Source of the DNA: Kordiimonadaceae bacterium | GTDB taxonomy: Bacteria > Pseudomonadota > Alphaproteobacteria > Sphingomonadales > Kordiimonadaceae | Reading direction: 5' to 3' | Length of the DNA: 64,000 nucleotides | NCBI GenBank assembly: GCA_017640725.1 | Contig: JAEPQB010000001.1 | Coordinates: forward strand, 620,001-684,000 | Shown: positions 25,408 to 34,947 of the stretch, one piece after another | Layout of the letters: every line of letters begins with the position of its first letter | How positions within the stretch are numbered: position 1 is the stretch's first letter | The notes under the pieces: generated by a model | What the model was told of the DNA's origin: nothing | Seen by the model: only the letters and a program-made list of their open reading frames with translations | Database searches by the model: none | Position numbers and translations under genes: made by a program

Positions 25408-27411
25408 CTAAAGTTTGGCTTTCACTGCAGCGACAAGCGCGTCTGCTGTAATACCAAAGTGCTCATATAGCTCCCCAGCAGGCGCTGAGGCACCAAAACT
25501 ATTCATGCCGATCTGCACGCCGTCTGTACCGGTGTAGCGTTCCCAACCGAATGTCGCGCCAGCCTCAATAGAGGCCTTTAGCGCACCTGCAGGCAGAACC
25601 GATGCTTTGTATTCGGCGTCCTGCGCATCAAAAAGCTCCGTACACGGCATGGAAACCACACGCGTTGGCGTGCCGTCTGCCTGCAGTGCGTCACGCGCTG
25701 CCGCTGCGATTTCAACTTCCGAACCAGTTGCGATAATCACCACAGCGGCCTCGCCACCCTCGGCTTCATGCAACACATAACCACCTTTGGCACAAAGGTT
25801 ATCATCTTCGCGGGTCAGGCGCTGCTGTGCCAAGCCCTGACGGGTCAGTGACAATACACTTGGTGTGGATTTGTTGGACATAGCCAATGCCCAGCACTCT
25901 GCGGTTTCAACGGCGTCACATGGGCGGAAAACATTGAGGTTGGGCATGGCGCGCAAGCTCATCACATGCTCAACAGGCTGGTGAGTTGGCCCGTCTTCAC
26001 CAAGGCCAATACTGTCGTGCGTCATCACGTAAATGGCGCGCTGACCCATGAGGGCCGCCAGGCGAATGGCTGGGCGCGCATAGTCTGTGAAAACCAGGAA
26101 CGTGCCACCATACGGAATATGCTGGCCATATAGCGCAAGACCGTTCATCGCTGCACACATCTCAAATTCACGAATGCCGTAATAAACGTAACGACCCGAA
26201 AAATCATCGGCAGAGATCGGGGCTGTCTGCGAAGTTTTGGTGAGGTTAGAACCCGTCAAATCCGCTGAACCACCGATTGTTTCAGGCACCGCTGCATTAA
26301 CAACTTCAAGCGCCATTTGGCTTGCTTTCCGTGTTGCAACTTTCACGGGCTCAGCAACCAACTGAGCTTTGTAGTCGATGATGGCCTGGTCAAAGGCTTT
26401 CGGCAGGTCACCGGCAAGGCGGCGCTCAAAGTCCTGTTTTACAAAGTCATCGAGCGCATCGAATTTTTTCTTCCACGCAGCAGAGAGCTTCGCGCCTTCG
26501 GCGCCCACTGCGCGCCATGCGTTCAGGACATCTTCTGGCAGGACAAATGGCTCGGCTGACCAGTTCAGCAGGTCGCGAGCTGCAGCAATTTCCTCGTCAC
26601 CAAGCGGCGAACCGTGCGTGGCTGCAGTACCCTGTTTGTTGGGGGCACCGTAACCGATAGTGGTTTTGCAGGCGATCATGGAAGGCAGTTCGCTGGCTTG
26701 CGCTTCAGCAATTGCAGCTTCAATTGCCTCCGGGTCATGACCATCGACAGACTGCACATGCCAACCGGCTGCTTCAAACCGGCCCTGCATGTCTTCACTG
26801 GTTGAGAGGTCGGTACCGCCGTCGATTGAGATCGAATTGTCATCCCAAAGCACAATCATTTTCGAGAGACCAAGATGGCCCGCGAGTGAGATGGCTTCCT
26901 GGCTCACGCCTTCCATCAAACACCCGTCGCCCGCCAGGACATAAGTGAAATGGTCGGTGACTTCGTCCCCATATTCCGCATTCGAAAGTCGCTCACCGAG
27001 CGCCATTCCCACGGACGTGGCCAGACCCTGACCGAGTGGGCCTGTTGTCACTTCAATACCCGGGCATTCGCCAAACTCGGGGTGACCGGCCGTTGGGCTG
27101 TGCAATTGGCGGAAGTTCTTGATGTCTTCCATCGTCGGGCGCTCGTAGCCTGTCAGATGCAAAAGCGAGTAGATAAGCATCGAGCCGTGACCCGCAGAGA
27201 GCACAAAGCGATCTCGGTTGGGCCATGTTGGCTGTGCAGGGTCGAAACGCATAAATTTGGTAAACAGAACTGTCGCAACATCGGCCATGCCCATCGGCAT
27301 TCCCGGGTGGCCCGAGTTCGCGCGCTGGATTGCATCCATAGACAGAGCACGGATCGCATTAGCCATATTGTTGTGGAGGTCAGTTTCGGCAGAAAAACTA
27401 GTATCGTTCAT
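25408..27411 (-). CDS. tkt: Transketolase
   Basis: A 667-residue thiamine-diphosphate enzyme of the pentose phosphate or Calvin cycle. Key motifs are NSGHPGMPMGMADV, HGSMLIYSLLHLTGY, TGPLGQGLATSVGMA, the ThDP/metal motif GDGCLMEG...LIVLWDDNSISIDG form, HDSIGLGEDGPTHQPVEH, and the C-terminal domain. Full length for the family. It starts the leftward carbon block tkt-gap-pgk-fba-thiE and diverges from the coiled-coil/zapA operon across 256 bp. Confidence 0.97.
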   Translation of the reverse strand: MNDTSFSAETDLHNNMANAIRALSMDAIQRANSGHPGMPMGMADVATVLFTKFMRFDPAQPTWPNRDRFVLSAGHGSMLIYSLLHLTGYERPTMEDIKNFRQLHSPTAGHPEFGECPGIEVTTGPLGQGLATSVGMALGERLSNAEYGDEVTDHFTYVLAGDGCLMEGVSQEAISLAGHLGLSKMIVLWDDNSISIDGGTDLSTSEDMQGRFEAAGWHVQSVDGHDPEAIEAAIAEAQASELPSMIACKTTIGYGAPNKQGTAATHGSPLGDEEIAAARDLLNWSAEPFVLPEDVLNAWRAVGAEGAKLSAAWKKKFDALDDFVKQDFERRLAGDLPKAFDQAIIDYKAQLVAEPVKVATRKASQMALEVVNAAVPETIGGSADLTGSNLTKTSQTAPISADDFSGRYVYYGIREFEMCAAMNGLALYGQHIPYGGTFLVFTDYARPAIRLAALMGQRAIYVMTHDSIGLGEDGPTHQPVEHVMSLRAMPNLNVFRPCDAVETAECWALAMSNKSTPSVLSLTRQGLAQQRLTREDDNLCAKGGYVLHEAEGGEAAVVIIATGSEVEIAAAARDALQADGTPTRVVSMPCTELFDAQDAEYKASVLPAGALKASIEAGATFGWERYTGTDGVQIGMNSFGASAPAGELYEHFGITADALVAAVKAKL

Positions 27412-27558
27412 GAGGGACCATCTTGAATAAAAGGATTAGCTGGTATTCCTGACTAAAAAAGTGCCCCTACATGGCTGGGAACGCCGCTTTAGTCAACCAT
27501 TGAACCCAAACCAGACTTTGAAAGTCTGCATTTTTCTGGACCATTGGAAATTGCACAA

Positions 27559-27587
27559 TTGACCTAGTTCGAGCAAACGCCCTATCC
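27559..27587 (+). promoter_or_regulatory. Candidate promoter of the coiled-coil/zapA operon
   Basis: TTGACC (27559-27564), a 17-bp spacer and CTATCC (27582-27587) lie about 80 bp upstream of the start at 27668, inside the divergent region shared with tkt. Confidence 0.4.
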
Positions 27588-27667
27588 TCAACGAATTAAC
27601 GCAAATCATAAGGCGTAGTGGGCGCCGGATTGCAATTGCGCTGAACAGTGAGAACCGGGGAATCCTG

Positions 27668-28195
27668 ATGACCGATAAAAACAGTTCAAACGCACTTGAG
27701 GACGCGAGAGCGCGACTCGAGGCGTCGCTTGCAAACCTGTCGCAGGAGGTTGCGGCCTACAAGGGTGCGCTGGCGCAGTCCCGGGAGGCGCAAGAAAAAA
27801 CCATTCAGGAAATGTCATCACAAGCTGATCGCATGTTGGCGCTCGAACAGGAAAATCATCGCCTGCATGAACAAATTGCAGCCTTGTCCTTGCAGGAACC
27901 ATCTGGCGAAGACGGTGACAACGTTGCTGCGGTAGAGGCCGAAAAAAATGCCCTTCAACAGAATTATGATTTGTTGAAGCGTCAGTATACGAGCCTGCAA
28001 GATGAGTTTGAGGGCCTGCAGAACCAGATCGGTGACACCATTCCGTCAGAAAGCCCAAGTGACCCTAAATTGCTTGCGCAGGTGGATGAACTTTTAAAAG
28101 AACGCGCTGAATTGAAAGCAGAGTTGGACGACGTGATCGCTGAATTGGAAAGCTATCTTTCTGACACGCAGCCTGCAGTGGGAGGTATAAACTGA
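27668..28195 (+). CDS. Coiled-coil protein upstream of zapA (DUF4164-like)
   Basis: A 175-residue protein that is almost entirely predicted coiled coil (about 8-80 and 95-165), with a short acidic break near 80-95. There is no signal or membrane segment. Proteins of this kind sit directly upstream of zapA in many alphaproteobacteria and resemble DUF4164. A role with ZapA at the division ring, as ZapB has in enterics, is inferred from position. The stop and the zapA start overlap as TGATG, so the two are translationally coupled. Confidence 0.7.
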   Translation: MTDKNSSNALEDARARLEASLANLSQEVAAYKGALAQSREAQEKTIQEMSSQADRMLALEQENHRLHEQIAALSLQEPSGEDGDNVAAVEAEKNALQQNYDLLKRQYTSLQDEFEGLQNQIGDTIPSESPSDPKLLAQVDELLKERAELKAELDDVIAELESYLSDTQPAVGGIN

Positions 28196-28512
28196 TGGCA
28201 CAAATTACTGTTAGTGTTGCAGGCAAGTCCTATCCGCTCGCGTGTGCGGATGGCGACGAAGAGCGCATCAAAAGTTTGGCCGCCTATGTAGATAACAAAG
28301 CACAGGAACTGACCGGCAAGCTGGGCCACGTCAGTGAAACACGGCTTATCCTGATGGCAGCCGTGCTTATTGCCGACGAATTGCATGACAACTTGGAAGG
28401 CAGTGGCGGCAAAGGGTTACTGAATACGCTCTCTGAAGATGACATGGCTTCGGTGCTGAATGAAGTGGCCAGCGAAGTAGAAGGTATTGCACAAGAGCTT
28501 GCAAACGCCTAA
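28195..28512 (+). CDS. zapA: Cell division protein ZapA
   Basis: A 105-residue protein. The N-terminal domain ITVSVAGKSYPLACADGDEERIKSLAAYVD matches ZapA, which binds and bundles FtsZ at midcell. The C-terminal part is helical and supports tetramer formation. It starts in the stop codon of the coiled-coil gene. The 6S RNA gene begins right after it, and then the folate cyclo-ligase gene, the well-known proteobacterial zapA-ssrS-fau order. Confidence 0.92.
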   Translation: MAQITVSVAGKSYPLACADGDEERIKSLAAYVDNKAQELTGKLGHVSETRLILMAAVLIADELHDNLEGSGGKGLLNTLSEDDMASVLNEVASEVEGIAQELANA

Positions 28513-28519
28513 ATACACG

Positions 28520-28690
28520 CGGCGGGCTCTGCGCTGTGCGCACGATATGCAGTAATCCCCGGGGCTATAAATTCTCCTAGGGAGCTGTCCCTGGTTCGGA
28601 CCGTGGTCCTTACTATTCACGGCGCCCACCTGATTTATCAGGCTACGGAGGATACAAACGTCAACGCGGCAGAGGCGGTCCCGCACCCTT
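28520..28690 (+). ncRNA. ssrS: 6S RNA
   Basis: The 203 bases between zapA and the 5-formyl-THF cyclo-ligase gene hold no ORF but form a long imperfect hairpin. The 5' GCGGG...CTCTGC (about 28522-28532) pairs with 3' GCAGAG...CCCGC (28669-28684), and further GC-rich helices lie inside (for example TAGGGAGCTGTCCCTG). This position and shape are those of 6S RNA, which mimics an open promoter and binds sigma-70 RNA polymerase in stationary phase. Exact ends are estimates; a T-rich stretch follows at about 28688. Confidence 0.8.
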
Positions 28691-28715
28691 TTCCCGTCAG
28701 CAGGCCACTGCAAAG

Positions 28716-29306
28716 ATGAACGAGAAAGCAAAAAAGGATGGCGTTCGAGAAAACGCCAGACGCATGCGAAGTGGGGCCAAGGCTTTGCTTGGTTATCATG
28801 CAGCTGAAGAAGCCGCCGAGCATGGCTTGCAGCTTTTGGCCTCGCTGTCGCCTGGCGCGACCATCGGTGCTTACTGGCCAATACGGGATGAACTCGACCC
28901 ACGTTTTTTGATGCAGATGCTGGAACGGCACGGTTTCAATCTGGCGTTACCAGTCGTGGTAGGTCCGGAAGCACCTCTTGTATTCAGACGCTGGGGGTTT
29001 GGCGACCCACTGGAAGTTGGTATGTTCAAGATCGAACAACCCACCGCAGAAGCACCAGAAGTTGTGCCGGACGCACTAATTGCTCCGCTTTTGGCATTTG
29101 ATGCGGATTGCAATCGCATGGGGTACGGTGCTGGCCACTATGATCGCACGTTAGCCCAGCACCCCCACATAAAAGCTTTTGGCTTTGCTTATGCCGCTCA
29201 ATTTGTGGAAAATATACCAGTAGAACCTCATGATTGGCCACTTCAGGGCGTCGTTACGGAAACCGGCACGATTTTGCCGCGTAAAAAGACTGACGCGCCT
29301 GCTTAG
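28716..29306 (+). CDS. 5-formyltetrahydrofolate cyclo-ligase
   Basis: A 196-residue enzyme converting 5-formyl-THF and ATP to methenyl-THF. GAYWPIRDELDP and the ATP/substrate loop GYGAGHYDR are typical. In enterobacteria this gene (ygfA/fau) lies next to the 6S RNA gene and is affected by it; the same arrangement here suggests co-transcription from the 6S region. The TIGR00282 phosphoesterase gene follows after 23 bp. Confidence 0.93.
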   Translation: MNEKAKKDGVRENARRMRSGAKALLGYHAAEEAAEHGLQLLASLSPGATIGAYWPIRDELDPRFLMQMLERHGFNLALPVVVGPEAPLVFRRWGFGDPLEVGMFKIEQPTAEAPEVVPDALIAPLLAFDADCNRMGYGAGHYDRTLAQHPHIKAFGFAYAAQFVENIPVEPHDWPLQGVVTETGTILPRKKTDAPA

Positions 29307-29329
29307 CAGGCCAGCACGGAAAGTATCGT

Positions 29330-30145
29330 ATGCGTTTATTGTTTTTAGGCGACCTGATGGGGCGCACCGGCAGAACCGCCGTTATTGATGCACTGCCGGA
29401 CCTACGCGCAAAGCTGAAACTGGATTTTGTTGTCGTGAATGCAGAAAACGCGGCGTCAGGCTTCGGAACGACCAGCAAAATTGCAGGCCAGGTCATTCAA
29501 GCCGGCGCCGACGTTCTGTCTGGCGGTAACCATACGTTTGACCAAAAAGAGCTGCTGTCGGTCATTGATAATGACAACCGCATCTTGCGCCCTGTTAACT
29601 ATCCGGAGCCAACGCCGGGCCGCGGATACTCTGTGTATGACGCACCGCGCGGGAAGAAAATACTGGTGATCAACGCCATGGGGCGGGTGTTTATGAACCC
29701 CATGGATTGCCCTTTCCGTGCGGTTGACAAAGTTCTTTCCAAATACCGTATGGGCGCGACCGTCAGTGCCGTTATTGTCGATTTTCACGGTGAAGCCACG
29801 TCTGAGAAAATGGCGATGGGTCACTATCTCGATGGGCGTGTCAGCTTGGTGGTTGGCACGCACAGCCACGTGCCAACAGCAGATGCGCAAATTCTTCCAG
29901 GCGGCACGGCCTATCAAACAGACGCCGGCATGTGCGGCGACTATAATAGTGTGATCGGCATGGAAAAAGCCGAGCCCATCAACCGTTTCCTAACCAAAGT
30001 AAACAGAGAGCGCTATTCACCTGCAGGCGGGGAAGCAACCATTTGCGGTACATTTGTCGAAACAGATGATCGTACCGGGCTCGCAACTCGAATTGAGCCG
30101 CTAAGAGCAGGTCCGCGCCTGATGGAACACATACCAACTGTCTAA
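29330..30145 (+). CDS. TIGR00282/YmdB family metallophosphoesterase
   Basis: A 271-residue dinuclear-metal phosphoesterase. The metal motifs are LGDLMGRTGR, VVNAENAASGFG, SGGNHTFDQKE, and VGTHSHVPTAD. Relatives such as Bacillus YmdB hydrolyse 2',3'-cyclic nucleotides and influence RNA turnover and biofilm choice. It is likely the last gene of the zapA-ssrS-cyclo-ligase transcript, since a terminator follows 20 bp later. Confidence 0.92.
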   Translation: MRLLFLGDLMGRTGRTAVIDALPDLRAKLKLDFVVVNAENAASGFGTTSKIAGQVIQAGADVLSGGNHTFDQKELLSVIDNDNRILRPVNYPEPTPGRGYSVYDAPRGKKILVINAMGRVFMNPMDCPFRAVDKVLSKYRMGATVSAVIVDFHGEATSEKMAMGHYLDGRVSLVVGTHSHVPTADAQILPGGTAYQTDAGMCGDYNSVIGMEKAEPINRFLTKVNRERYSPAGGEATICGTFVETDDRTGLATRIEPLRAGPRLMEHIPTV

Positions 30146-30165
30146 TGGCAAATTACGCCCAAACA

Positions 30166-30206
30166 AAAACCCAACGCACCAAGACGCTGGGTTTTCTGTT
30201 TTTTGA
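30166..30206 (+). terminator. Intrinsic terminator
   Basis: AAAACCCA (30166-30173) pairs perfectly with TGGGTTTT (30188-30195), and CTGTTTTTT follows. It ends the rightward zapA to phosphoesterase unit. Confidence 0.88.
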
Positions 30207-30262
30207 CCCCTTGGGGTGTCATGGCGTGACATAACACCGCGAGAGCTAACAAGCTAGAACTG

Positions 30263-31534
30263 CTACTCCGTTAACTGGCCGCCGTCGTCGCCGCTATCGC
30301 TTTCGACGACTTCCTTGAGGCTTTTCTTCCGAACAATACGAGACCCTTCATCTTCTTCATCGCCGACAAATTCCTCGACCGTCACTTCACCATCACGGAG
30401 GCGTCGCTGGTTTCTGGCTTTCATGGCGCGCAACAATGCTTTGGTCTGCGGCGCTAACGACGATGAACTCCCGGCCATAAAAATGTCGCCAGTGGCAAAG
30501 TTATTGATGCCAACAGTTGGGCTTGGTGGCGCCCCTCCCGGCAGACCGGAATTGCCCGCAGCTGGTGTCTCAACAAAGAATGCCAACGCTCTGGGGTTGG
30601 TGTTGAAACTGCTGCCCGCATACGTGGAGCCATTCTTGAGATCAGCGATACCCCAGTCATAATTCTTGAGTTTGATTGATTTGGCTTTCACAAGGTCAGC
30701 CCGCGTGTCTGGCCGGGAAAAGGCAATCAAATGCTTGCGCAGGTCTTCTTCAAAGTTGGGGAATAGAGATTTGCCAATCTCATAATGTTCGGACGGGCGG
30801 CCTTGGCTGGACCACAAACGAAAGCCCCGCAAGCTGTTCACAAAACGGACGGCATTCAGCTGAAGTTCTTCAACAACATTATCACCGGTATAGGCCTTTG
30901 TGCGAATGTCCGGACCACCGATGCTGCCCATAAAAAACCCATAGAGAACAAGGGGGTTGCGCCAGTTATTAATGACATGCTCTTCGATATCGCGAATGGA
31001 TGTTGGCACACCGCCAATCGACATCGACTTCACATCCCACACATTATTCTTGCCTTCACGCAGCTTGTTAAGCTTCTTAATTGGGTAGGCCTTGGCAACT
31101 TCGTACATCACAGCAACATTGTGGAGATTGTACCAGTACGCCAGCTGCTCCCACTGGTTAAATTCTTCCAGAGGCAAAAAATCCGGCACCGACTCCAGGT
31201 CTTTCCTGATCGCAAGCAGGCTCTCATGATGGTCTGCACCAAACTGATCAAATAGGACCCGGTTGCCCTCAAATCCCGTGGCGCTATTGTTGCCATGCCT
31301 CATCCGCGAATTGGTCTGTCGGTTGCCAGCGCGGCTTGCCGGTCGGCGATCGCTGGGCCCAGTATCCAGGACCGACCCTGACAAGATCAGCTCCCAATCA
31401 TCGTAGCGAATCTCATGAGTGCTATCTGGGTCATGCTTGGTTGGTAACTTTGAATCTGCGGCAAGACCAGATATGGACATGCCCAGCACAGCCACCACCA
31501 GGCCTGCAACTGTAATCTTAAGATTTTTAAACAT
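30263..31534 (-). CDS. Exported DUF547 protein
   Basis: A 423-residue secreted protein with a signal peptide ending near ISGLAADS (residue 26). The DUF547 domain covers about 95-285, with WEQLAYWYNLHNVAVMYEVAKAYP, WDVKSMSIGGVPTSIRDIEEHVI and LYGFFMGSIGGPDIR, the conserved pieces. The C-terminal 130 residues are Gly/Ser- and Glu/Asp-rich and probably disordered, an unusual extension. DUF547 is distantly related to thiol-protease or transglutaminase-like folds but the activity is unknown. It is transcribed alone. Confidence 0.85.
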   Translation of the reverse strand: MFKNLKITVAGLVVAVLGMSISGLAADSKLPTKHDPDSTHEIRYDDWELILSGSVLDTGPSDRRPASRAGNRQTNSRMRHGNNSATGFEGNRVLFDQFGADHHESLLAIRKDLESVPDFLPLEEFNQWEQLAYWYNLHNVAVMYEVAKAYPIKKLNKLREGKNNVWDVKSMSIGGVPTSIRDIEEHVINNWRNPLVLYGFFMGSIGGPDIRTKAYTGDNVVEELQLNAVRFVNSLRGFRLWSSQGRPSEHYEIGKSLFPNFEEDLRKHLIAFSRPDTRADLVKAKSIKLKNYDWGIADLKNGSTYAGSSFNTNPRALAFFVETPAAGNSGLPGGAPPSPTVGINNFATGDIFMAGSSSSLAPQTKALLRAMKARNQRRLRDGEVTVEEFVGDEEDEGSRIVRKKSLKEVVESDSGDDGGQLTE

Positions 31535-31716
31535 AATCGCCCCTCAAATGTGCTTGCAGGCCCCTCCCCTAGCGAGGCTGCCTGACTAACATGCTTGGCC
31601 ATCCAACAATCACCTTCCGCTAGGAAACTAGCAAAAACCAATCGCGGGGAGCCAAATCGAACGTGACAACTATTACACGAAGATTATCAATTTTCTATAG
31701 TGTGGGACAAACAGGC

Positions 31717-32529
31717 TTAAAGGAAACGACCAACTACATCTTTGTAGGAACGACTAACTTTCAATTCCATACCGCATGAGAGCGTCAGAAAACATTCGCC
31801 ATTTGAGTGTGGCCGCACTTCTGTAACCTTGTCCAAATTCACAATAGTGGACCGGTGCACGCGCTGGAATATTTTTGGGTCTAAGCGTTTTTCCATGGTT
31901 TTCATGGTTTCGCGCAGGATGTGCGTTTTTTCGCCGACATGGATACACATATAGTCGCCGGCAGCGTCGATGTAATCCACGTCAGACACATCAACAATCG
32001 TAATATGTCCGCGGTCTTTGATGCGAAGGTGCGGGTCAAACCGCTCTTCCCTCATTTCCTGTGGCTGCTCGAGGAGGGCCGTTAACGCCTCTTTGGGCGG
32101 TGAATCCATATTTTCGAGAAGTTCTACCAATCTGGAATTCTGTTCGATGGCCAACCTCTGCGACATAGCTTCCCGTACGCGACCGATTGCTTCTGCCAGG
32201 CGGTCCTCTTCAACTGGTTTCAAGAGATAGTCCAGCGCATGCGCCTCGAAGGCCTCAAGGGCATATTGGTCATAGGCCGTCACAAACACCACGAGGGGGA
32301 TTTCCGCTTCGCCAACCAATGACCTGAGAACAGAAAACCCGTCAAAGCCGGGCATTTGAATATCAAGAAACACAAGGTCGGGTTTTTGCTCTTTGATCAC
32401 TTTAACCGCTTCGCGGCCGTTGGAGCAGGTCCCGACAATCTCGAGGTCGCTGAATGGTTCCAGGCGAATGGTCAGGCCCCGGATCGCCAGCGGCTCATCG
32501 TCAACAAGCAGTGTGCGGATCTTGCTCAT
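31717..32529 (-). CDS. LytTR-family response regulator
   Basis: A 270-residue regulator. The receiver domain covers about 4-120 with acidic pair DDEP at 10-13, phosphoacceptor Asp56 (LVFLDIQMPG) and the conserved Lys in LLKPVEE. A linker follows, and about 168-268 is the LytTR DNA-binding domain (IDAAGDYMCIHVGEKTHILRETM, FQRVHRSTIVNLDKV). The cognate LytS-type kinase starts 30 bp upstream, with the RND efflux genes further upstream on the same strand. Autoregulation and control of the efflux genes are inferred. Confidence 0.93.
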   Translation of the reverse strand: MSKIRTLLVDDEPLAIRGLTIRLEPFSDLEIVGTCSNGREAVKVIKEQKPDLVFLDIQMPGFDGFSVLRSLVGEAEIPLVVFVTAYDQYALEAFEAHALDYLLKPVEEDRLAEAIGRVREAMSQRLAIEQNSRLVELLENMDSPPKEALTALLEQPQEMREERFDPHLRIKDRGHITIVDVSDVDYIDAAGDYMCIHVGEKTHILRETMKTMEKRLDPKIFQRVHRSTIVNLDKVTEVRPHSNGECFLTLSCGMELKVSRSYKDVVGRFL

Positions 32530-32559
32530 AATGTGTTCCTCTTTTTCTCTATGCCCAGA

Positions 32560-33780
32560 CTAATTCTTGTTGTTCTCTGGCTTTTCTTTGGGCACCTGGA
32601 TAAAAATACCCAGGCCCGTTGGCTCAAGATTCTCAAGCCGAAATTCATGCTTATCACCATAAATTTGCGACAGTCGTTCTTTGGTATTGGCAATACCCAC
32701 GCCTGACCCAGACTGGCTTACGATATGGTGAATATCTTCAAGCCCCGGGCCTGTATCCTTCAAGGCCAGCATGAGTTGATCACCCTCTATTTTGGCACAT
32801 ACGGAGATTGTGCCGCCTTCAATGGAAGGGGCGATGGCATATTTAATCGCATTTTCAATCAGTGGCTGCAGGATCAAACTGGGCACCAAAGCTGTTTTGG
32901 CTTTCTCATCGATGTCATATTCGATTGTCAGCCGATCCTGAAATCGGACTTTTTCAATATCCAGGTACAAACCGAGGGCATAAAGTTCCTGATCCAAACT
33001 GATCCGTTGAGTTGGCTGATTGACCAGCGTATAGCGAAGAAAACTCGATAGCTTTGTCAGCATTTTGTTGGCATCGTCTTCAGCTTTATCAAGCACCAAC
33101 GTGGAAATCGCATTCAGGGTATTAAATAGAAAATGAGGATTGAGCTGATAGCGCAGCATCTTTAACTGTGTTTGGTGCGCCATCGCGGTTGCCTTCAAAA
33201 CCTGCGCTTTCTGCTCTTGCAGGCCAGCATAATAGTGATATCCAAAATAGATTGCTGACCAGGCAAAAAGAACGGTTGCCTCAAACATAGCGTTGCCAAA
33301 AAAGGCAATCCCTTCTGCGCGCGGCGTGCCGGGCAAGAGGGTTGGCGCCAACGCGACTTCAAGTGATGAGAACAAAAGCCCCAGCGCGGAACAGAGCAAA
33401 ATCACCACCGGCAGCAATAGCGGCAGCGGCTTGTCTCTTACGACCTGATAAACATGGCGCATCACTATTGTCATTGAAACGCCGATAAAAATGGCCGCTA
33501 CGATAAGCAGAAAATAGTTTGGGAACAGTTGTTGCAGGATTATGCCCTGGAAAGTCCTAACCAGACCATACCCAGTCCAGCCGATAAACTGAAACGACCA
33601 GAACGTGGCTTCTTTGGTTCCAAACAAGCGGTTCATTAATGTCATAGAGTGCCCAGTCGTTACCTTTTCTGGGTCAGACGTAAACACGCCCAAAAACGGC
33701 GCCCGACCCAATTCGGATTCAGGCGCATTATGGGGTGACTGGTCACCAGAGCCAAGAGGCATGTTTGGTTTTGACGTCAT
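32560..33780 (-). CDS. LytS-type sensor histidine kinase
   Basis: A 406-residue membrane kinase. After a 45-residue polar N-terminus come about four transmembrane segments (about 60-185), then the His-kinase domain with the phosphoacceptor in LNPHFLFNTLNAIS (His216), and a HATPase_c domain (LQPLIENAIKYAI, DTGPGL, GVGIANTKERL). It lacks a large periplasmic sensor, so it may detect a membrane-borne signal. It forms a pair with the LytTR regulator directly downstream. An internal ATG at codon 46 or 49 is a possible alternative start. Confidence 0.92.
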   Translation of the reverse strand: MTSKPNMPLGSGDQSPHNAPESELGRAPFLGVFTSDPEKVTTGHSMTLMNRLFGTKEATFWSFQFIGWTGYGLVRTFQGIILQQLFPNYFLLIVAAIFIGVSMTIVMRHVYQVVRDKPLPLLLPVVILLCSALGLLFSSLEVALAPTLLPGTPRAEGIAFFGNAMFEATVLFAWSAIYFGYHYYAGLQEQKAQVLKATAMAHQTQLKMLRYQLNPHFLFNTLNAISTLVLDKAEDDANKMLTKLSSFLRYTLVNQPTQRISLDQELYALGLYLDIEKVRFQDRLTIEYDIDEKAKTALVPSLILQPLIENAIKYAIAPSIEGGTISVCAKIEGDQLMLALKDTGPGLEDIHHIVSQSGSGVGIANTKERLSQIYGDKHEFRLENLEPTGLGIFIQVPKEKPENNKN

Positions 33781-33833
33781 TTACTCGAAACCATCAGGCG
33801 TCACTGCTAACAACAAGAACCGCAGAGCCGCTG

Positions 33834-34919
33834 CTAGCGGCTCGATTCCACGCCTTCAAACTGAACTGGTTGACCCGGCCGCAACCTCTCTCCACCGCGG
33901 ATTACAACGCGGTCCCCGCTCTCTATGCCACCGACAACGGCAACACGCGCACCACTTGCTGCCCCTGTGCGCACAAGAAGACGCTCAGCTGTATTGTCTT
34001 CCTTGATGCGGAATACGTAAGTGCCTTCACTCCTGAGAACCAGCGCATCACGCGGCACAGCAACAACCTCAGAAGGTGCGCTGGACGGCACGCCAATTTG
34101 CAATGCAGTACCTACCACATAGCCAGCGTTTGCTGGCACATGCACCCGGATTTCCATGGTCCTGCTTACCGTGTCACCAACTGGCACAAGCGCACGAATA
34201 GAACTGTCATACTGGTCACCTTCTTTGCGCAGGGCCACTGGCAGCCCATCGCGCAGCAAACCCGCCAGGTTCACGGGGGCCTGGCCCCGCACTTCCAGGT
34301 TTTCAGTGTCAACGAGGCGAACAATTTGACGTCCAGGAGTTGAATACTCTCCCGCTTGCGCCAAACGCGCAACCACCCGGCCCGGAAACGGCGCACGAAC
34401 CTTCGTCCGGTCGAGATCGATCTTAGACTGTTCCAGCGCGATACGTGCTTGCGCGAGCTCTTGCTCGGTCATCAGCAACGTGCTTTCGGCCTCTTCAACC
34501 TGGCTGGTCGGCGCAAACTCAGTTTCCGCCAATTCTTTCTGCCGTGCCAAATCTGATGTTAGGAACGCCACGCGGGCCTCCAACCGTTTGACCTGACTTT
34601 CGTTGCGATCCACCGCCAGGCGATGATTGCGGTCGTCAATTTCGGCCAGCAAATCACCTCGGCTCACCATAGTGCCTTCAGGCGCCACCCAGGTGACCTG
34701 ACCCGCGATCTGTGCCGAAACCTGACTATCATTTTGGCTGACCACAGTGCCAGGCATGAACACTTTTGGTGCCATTAACTCTTCGCTGGCTTGCGCCACC
34801 TCAACAAGAGCTGGCGGCGGTTGCTGCTGCGCTACTGCTGGCAAGGCTAATGCAGCCAACATAATTCCAGCAGCAAGGCCTGTGATGCCTCGACCATTAG
34901 ATATTTTCATGTTCATCAT
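33834..34919 (-). CDS. RND efflux periplasmic adaptor (membrane fusion protein)
   Basis: A 361-residue HlyD/AcrA-like adaptor. An N-terminal signal sequence ends near AVAQQQ (about residue 31). A biotinyl-lipoyl-like domain (VSAQIAGQVTWVAPEGTMVSRGDLLAEID) flanks an alpha-helical hairpin (about 95-175), followed by beta-barrel and membrane-proximal domains. It bridges the permease to an outer-membrane channel. It starts 28 bp after the permease stop, and the kinase gene follows after 53 bp. No outer-membrane factor gene is nearby. Confidence 0.92.
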   Translation of the reverse strand: MMNMKISNGRGITGLAAGIMLAALALPAVAQQQPPPALVEVAQASEELMAPKVFMPGTVVSQNDSQVSAQIAGQVTWVAPEGTMVSRGDLLAEIDDRNHRLAVDRNESQVKRLEARVAFLTSDLARQKELAETEFAPTSQVEEAESTLLMTEQELAQARIALEQSKIDLDRTKVRAPFPGRVVARLAQAGEYSTPGRQIVRLVDTENLEVRGQAPVNLAGLLRDGLPVALRKEGDQYDSSIRALVPVGDTVSRTMEIRVHVPANAGYVVGTALQIGVPSSAPSEVVAVPRDALVLRSEGTYVFRIKEDNTAERLLVRTGAASGARVAVVGGIESGDRVVIRGGERLRPGQPVQFEGVESSR

Positions 34920-34947
34920 TTGGAATACCCTCGCATTATTTTTTTGA

